A stretch of DNA of 32,339 nucleotides from Butyriboletus loyo (taxonomy: Eukaryota; Basidiomycota; Agaricomycetes; Boletales; Boletaceae). The stretch's first letter is position 1. Every line of letters begins with the position of its first letter. Of the stretch, positions 30,522 through 32,339 are shown piece after piece. A program made the translations under genes and the position numbers. The notes under the pieces were generated by a model, which worked only from the letters and a program-made list of their open reading frames with translations, was not told where the DNA came from and did not search any database. The DNA is taken from NCBI GenBank assembly GCA_038093515.1, contig JBBPSI010000263.1, forward strand, positions 1-32,339, given 5' to 3'.

Positions 30522-31643
30522 GCATGACTTTTTCCTTCTGTTACCAACATGACCATGTGTACTTCACTACGTATATCATGTCATTATGCTATTTTCCATG
30601 CTCATATCTCGGAGATTTCTTCACCGTTTTACATGGGCCTGGGCTTGGCGTGAAGCTTGTCGGATTATTGTAGAAATGCAAACCCCGGGCTAATTCAGTG
30701 CTTAGGATCCGATCTTGCTCCACGCTCGGATAGTTGACGACACCCTTGAGACGATGTTGCCAGCACGAACTCGCAAGCACCATAAGAGTTGAGAAACATG
30801 CGCTTGAACGAAGTGATTCAGGTACTTGATGGTGGCGCTCGTGTTGCCTTCCATCATCTCTGCGCCGACGACGCCATCATATCCACGTTCATGGAACGCT
30901 TTCCTTATATACGGAATGGCTGCTTGTCCAACGGCTGCCTGGAAAACTCACAATCACGAGCGCAGGCGACGGGTTTGTAAGATCATCGTGGTGACACGTC
31001 GAACGAAGTACACCCCAAATCGGAACAGGGGTTTCACCCACTTACATGAGGAAGTAACACAGTTTTGGCACGTCCTATGCTTTTTCTTTTTGATCCTAAA
31101 TCTGGATGGCGGGCGCGTCTTCTTTTCACTCCAATCATGCATCAGCACTTGCTATTAAAGTTATCCACAACATCTTTGTTCCGATGAACATGTCGAGAAC
31201 GATGACCTGGTGACCGGGGGTCGATAATGTGGCACCGAGTATGCGCAACACGTCTGGATTAGTTCAGTGAACTCTGTGACGTCTCACCACACAACTTGCT
31301 ACACCAGACACCGATTCATCGAGTATTCTATTTTTTCATAGACTGTACCTTCTGTTGTAGAATGCAGCTGCGCAGCGGGTAGGGAGAGAAGGTAAGTATC
31401 TCGGAAGGATAGGAGACTCACGCGTCCAGGGCTGCAGTGTGCGGCATGTGGCGCTCTATATGGTGAGTCATTGATAAGACCAAACAGCCATGTAATATGG
31501 GTGCCGCGAGGAGGCCAGGTGTCCTTGCCCCTTGCCCTTGCACGCCCACTATCCTGCTTGTACCGTGCGTTGTGGACAGGTATGCTTTCGAGTACGTACT
31601 AGCGATTGGTGAATACCTATAATGACCGTCCGCTGACTTTCAG
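30522..31643. other. Region downstream of RPS6 with one possible minus-strand exon
   Basis: On the minus strand an open frame from about 30938 to the stop at 30702 reads GQAAIPYIRKAFHERGYDG, then EMMEGNTSATIKYLNHFV, and then becomes low quality. A possible 5' splice site and a lysine-rich exon (PSRFRIKKKKHR) lie upstream around 31040-31140. It resembles part of a real protein, but I cannot name the family and the surrounding exons are missing. From 31150 to 31643 nothing is recognised. Confidence 0.3.
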
Positions 31644-32273
31644 AAGGCTCAGAAATAACTGGAACCAATGCAATATACTCAGTCACCTTCGCAGAGGATG
31701 GTAACCAGATATTGACTGGCGGCGTCGAAGGGATGCTTCGGCATTAGCGAGCAGATGACGGACACGAGGTTGGCGAACCAATTCGAGCTGAAGGGGCAGA
31801 AATATTTTGTTTTGCGCTATCGCCACCACTACGGCCAAGAACCCCGACGCCAAGTCAATCCGCATCTACAACAGAGGCACTGGCCAAGAACTGCTCAACG
31901 TCCCGTTCCATGTCGACAAATACATATCCTCATACCTCACCTGGTCTGTTGATGGTTGCCAGATTTTTGCTGTCCCGTACAGTGAAGTCAAGCATTTCGA
32001 TACGTCCTCGGAATTCTTGCTCAACACATGGTCCGTTCCTGGTGGCGAACACTCCGCTTCTATCGCCCTATCACACAACCAAAAATTTATCGTCGTCGTT
32101 GCCTACCAGTCACTATCTTTCTGGGACGCCTCTACGCTGCTATAGAACACGCAAACACAGTTCATTCCATTGCACTCTCCCCCGACGACGACTGCATTGC
32201 GACCGGCGAAATAAAAGGGAAAATCACCTTACGGGGTCTTCGTGATATCCTTCCGACTCGTACTTCCCAGTAA
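31644..32273 (+). pseudogene. WD40-repeat protein, decayed paralogue of the 13821 gene
   Basis: Blade sequences are clear: YSVTFAEDGNQILTGGVEG, then RADDGHEVGEPI, YLTWSVDGCQIFAV, SIALSHNQKFIVV and SIALSPDDDCIATGEIKG, ending LRGLRDILP like the RNLGHILP block of the intact gene. A TGG to TAG change (LRH*RADDG) and at least two frameshifts, near 31810 and 32140, break the frame. The first exon is preceded by a good acceptor at 31643, but no matching start exon was found. The 3' end lies near the window edge, so further exons may lie outside. It is a sister of the intact gene in the same window. Confidence 0.75.
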
Positions 32274-32339
32274 ACGTAAGCGATTAACCTGACAATTTTG
32301 CCGAATCTAATAAGATCATGGTTTCTTCCCTCTCTTATT

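Noticed and set aside
1..32339. CRISPR arrays, prophage, bacterial operons, biosynthetic cluster
   Set aside because: There are no regularly spaced direct repeats of CRISPR type. The intron-rich genes and ribosomal proteins are eukaryotic. The gene set does not contain a backbone biosynthetic enzyme.

Overview
The window looks like nuclear DNA of a filamentous fungus, most likely an agaricomycete basidiomycete. The evidence is many short introns (about 45-70 nt, GTRNGT donors, CTGAC/CTAAC branch points), two cytosolic ribosomal-protein genes with fungal architecture, a WD40-repeat family with a basidiomycete-like look, and several hAT-type transposon ends. No prokaryotic, viral or organellar gene was recognised. 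Most of the window is accessory, repeat-rich DNA. Only the RPS13/RPS6 pair near the right end is obvious housekeeping sequence. 
 The centre is a five-copy segmental duplication. Each unit carries one gene of a 10-exon family that I read as a fusion: an N-terminal TenA/THI-4 (thiaminase II-like) domain and a C-terminal ricin-B-like beta-trefoil. Copy 0 (2515-3105, minus) is a deletion pseudogene joining exon 1 to exon 7. Copy 1 (5923-7395, minus) is a pseudogene whose 3' end was replaced by a hAT-like element. Copy 2 (9906-11629, plus) is intact at 415 codons. Copy 3 (17294-19031, minus) is intact. Copy 4 (22484-24157, minus) is intact except for a scrambled first exon. Copies 1 and 2 face away from each other across a long inverted repeat (about 7060-8290 and 9000-10235). 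All units share 5' sequence with a conserved TACGTCA-containing 17-mer. The three best genes also keep a TATA box, which the two pseudogenes have lost. 
 Region by region: 1-1086, no gene. 1087-2255, 3' part of an aldehyde dehydrogenase gene, cut off at the edge of the duplication. 2515-12000, TenA units 0-2 with a 1.6 kb hAT-like element (4289-5922) that holds a decayed histidine-phosphatase gene piece and a 122-codon ORF. 12000-13820, no convincing gene. 13821-15489, an intact WD40 gene with six exons between two diverged direct repeats. 16780-25105, units 3 and 4, separated by tRNA-like repeats and small CAGTG-ended repeats. 25272-27047, a second hAT-type element with a perfect 8-bp target-site duplication. 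28630-30521, divergent RPS13 and RPS6 sharing a 346-bp promoter. 31644-32273, a decayed WD40 paralogue running to the window edge. 
 Functionally, the only shared theme is the TenA-lectin family: an enzyme fold that cleaves thiamine or degraded thiamine, tethered to a probable glycan-binding module, amplified locally and still partly under selection. Its true substrate and role are not visible from sequence.
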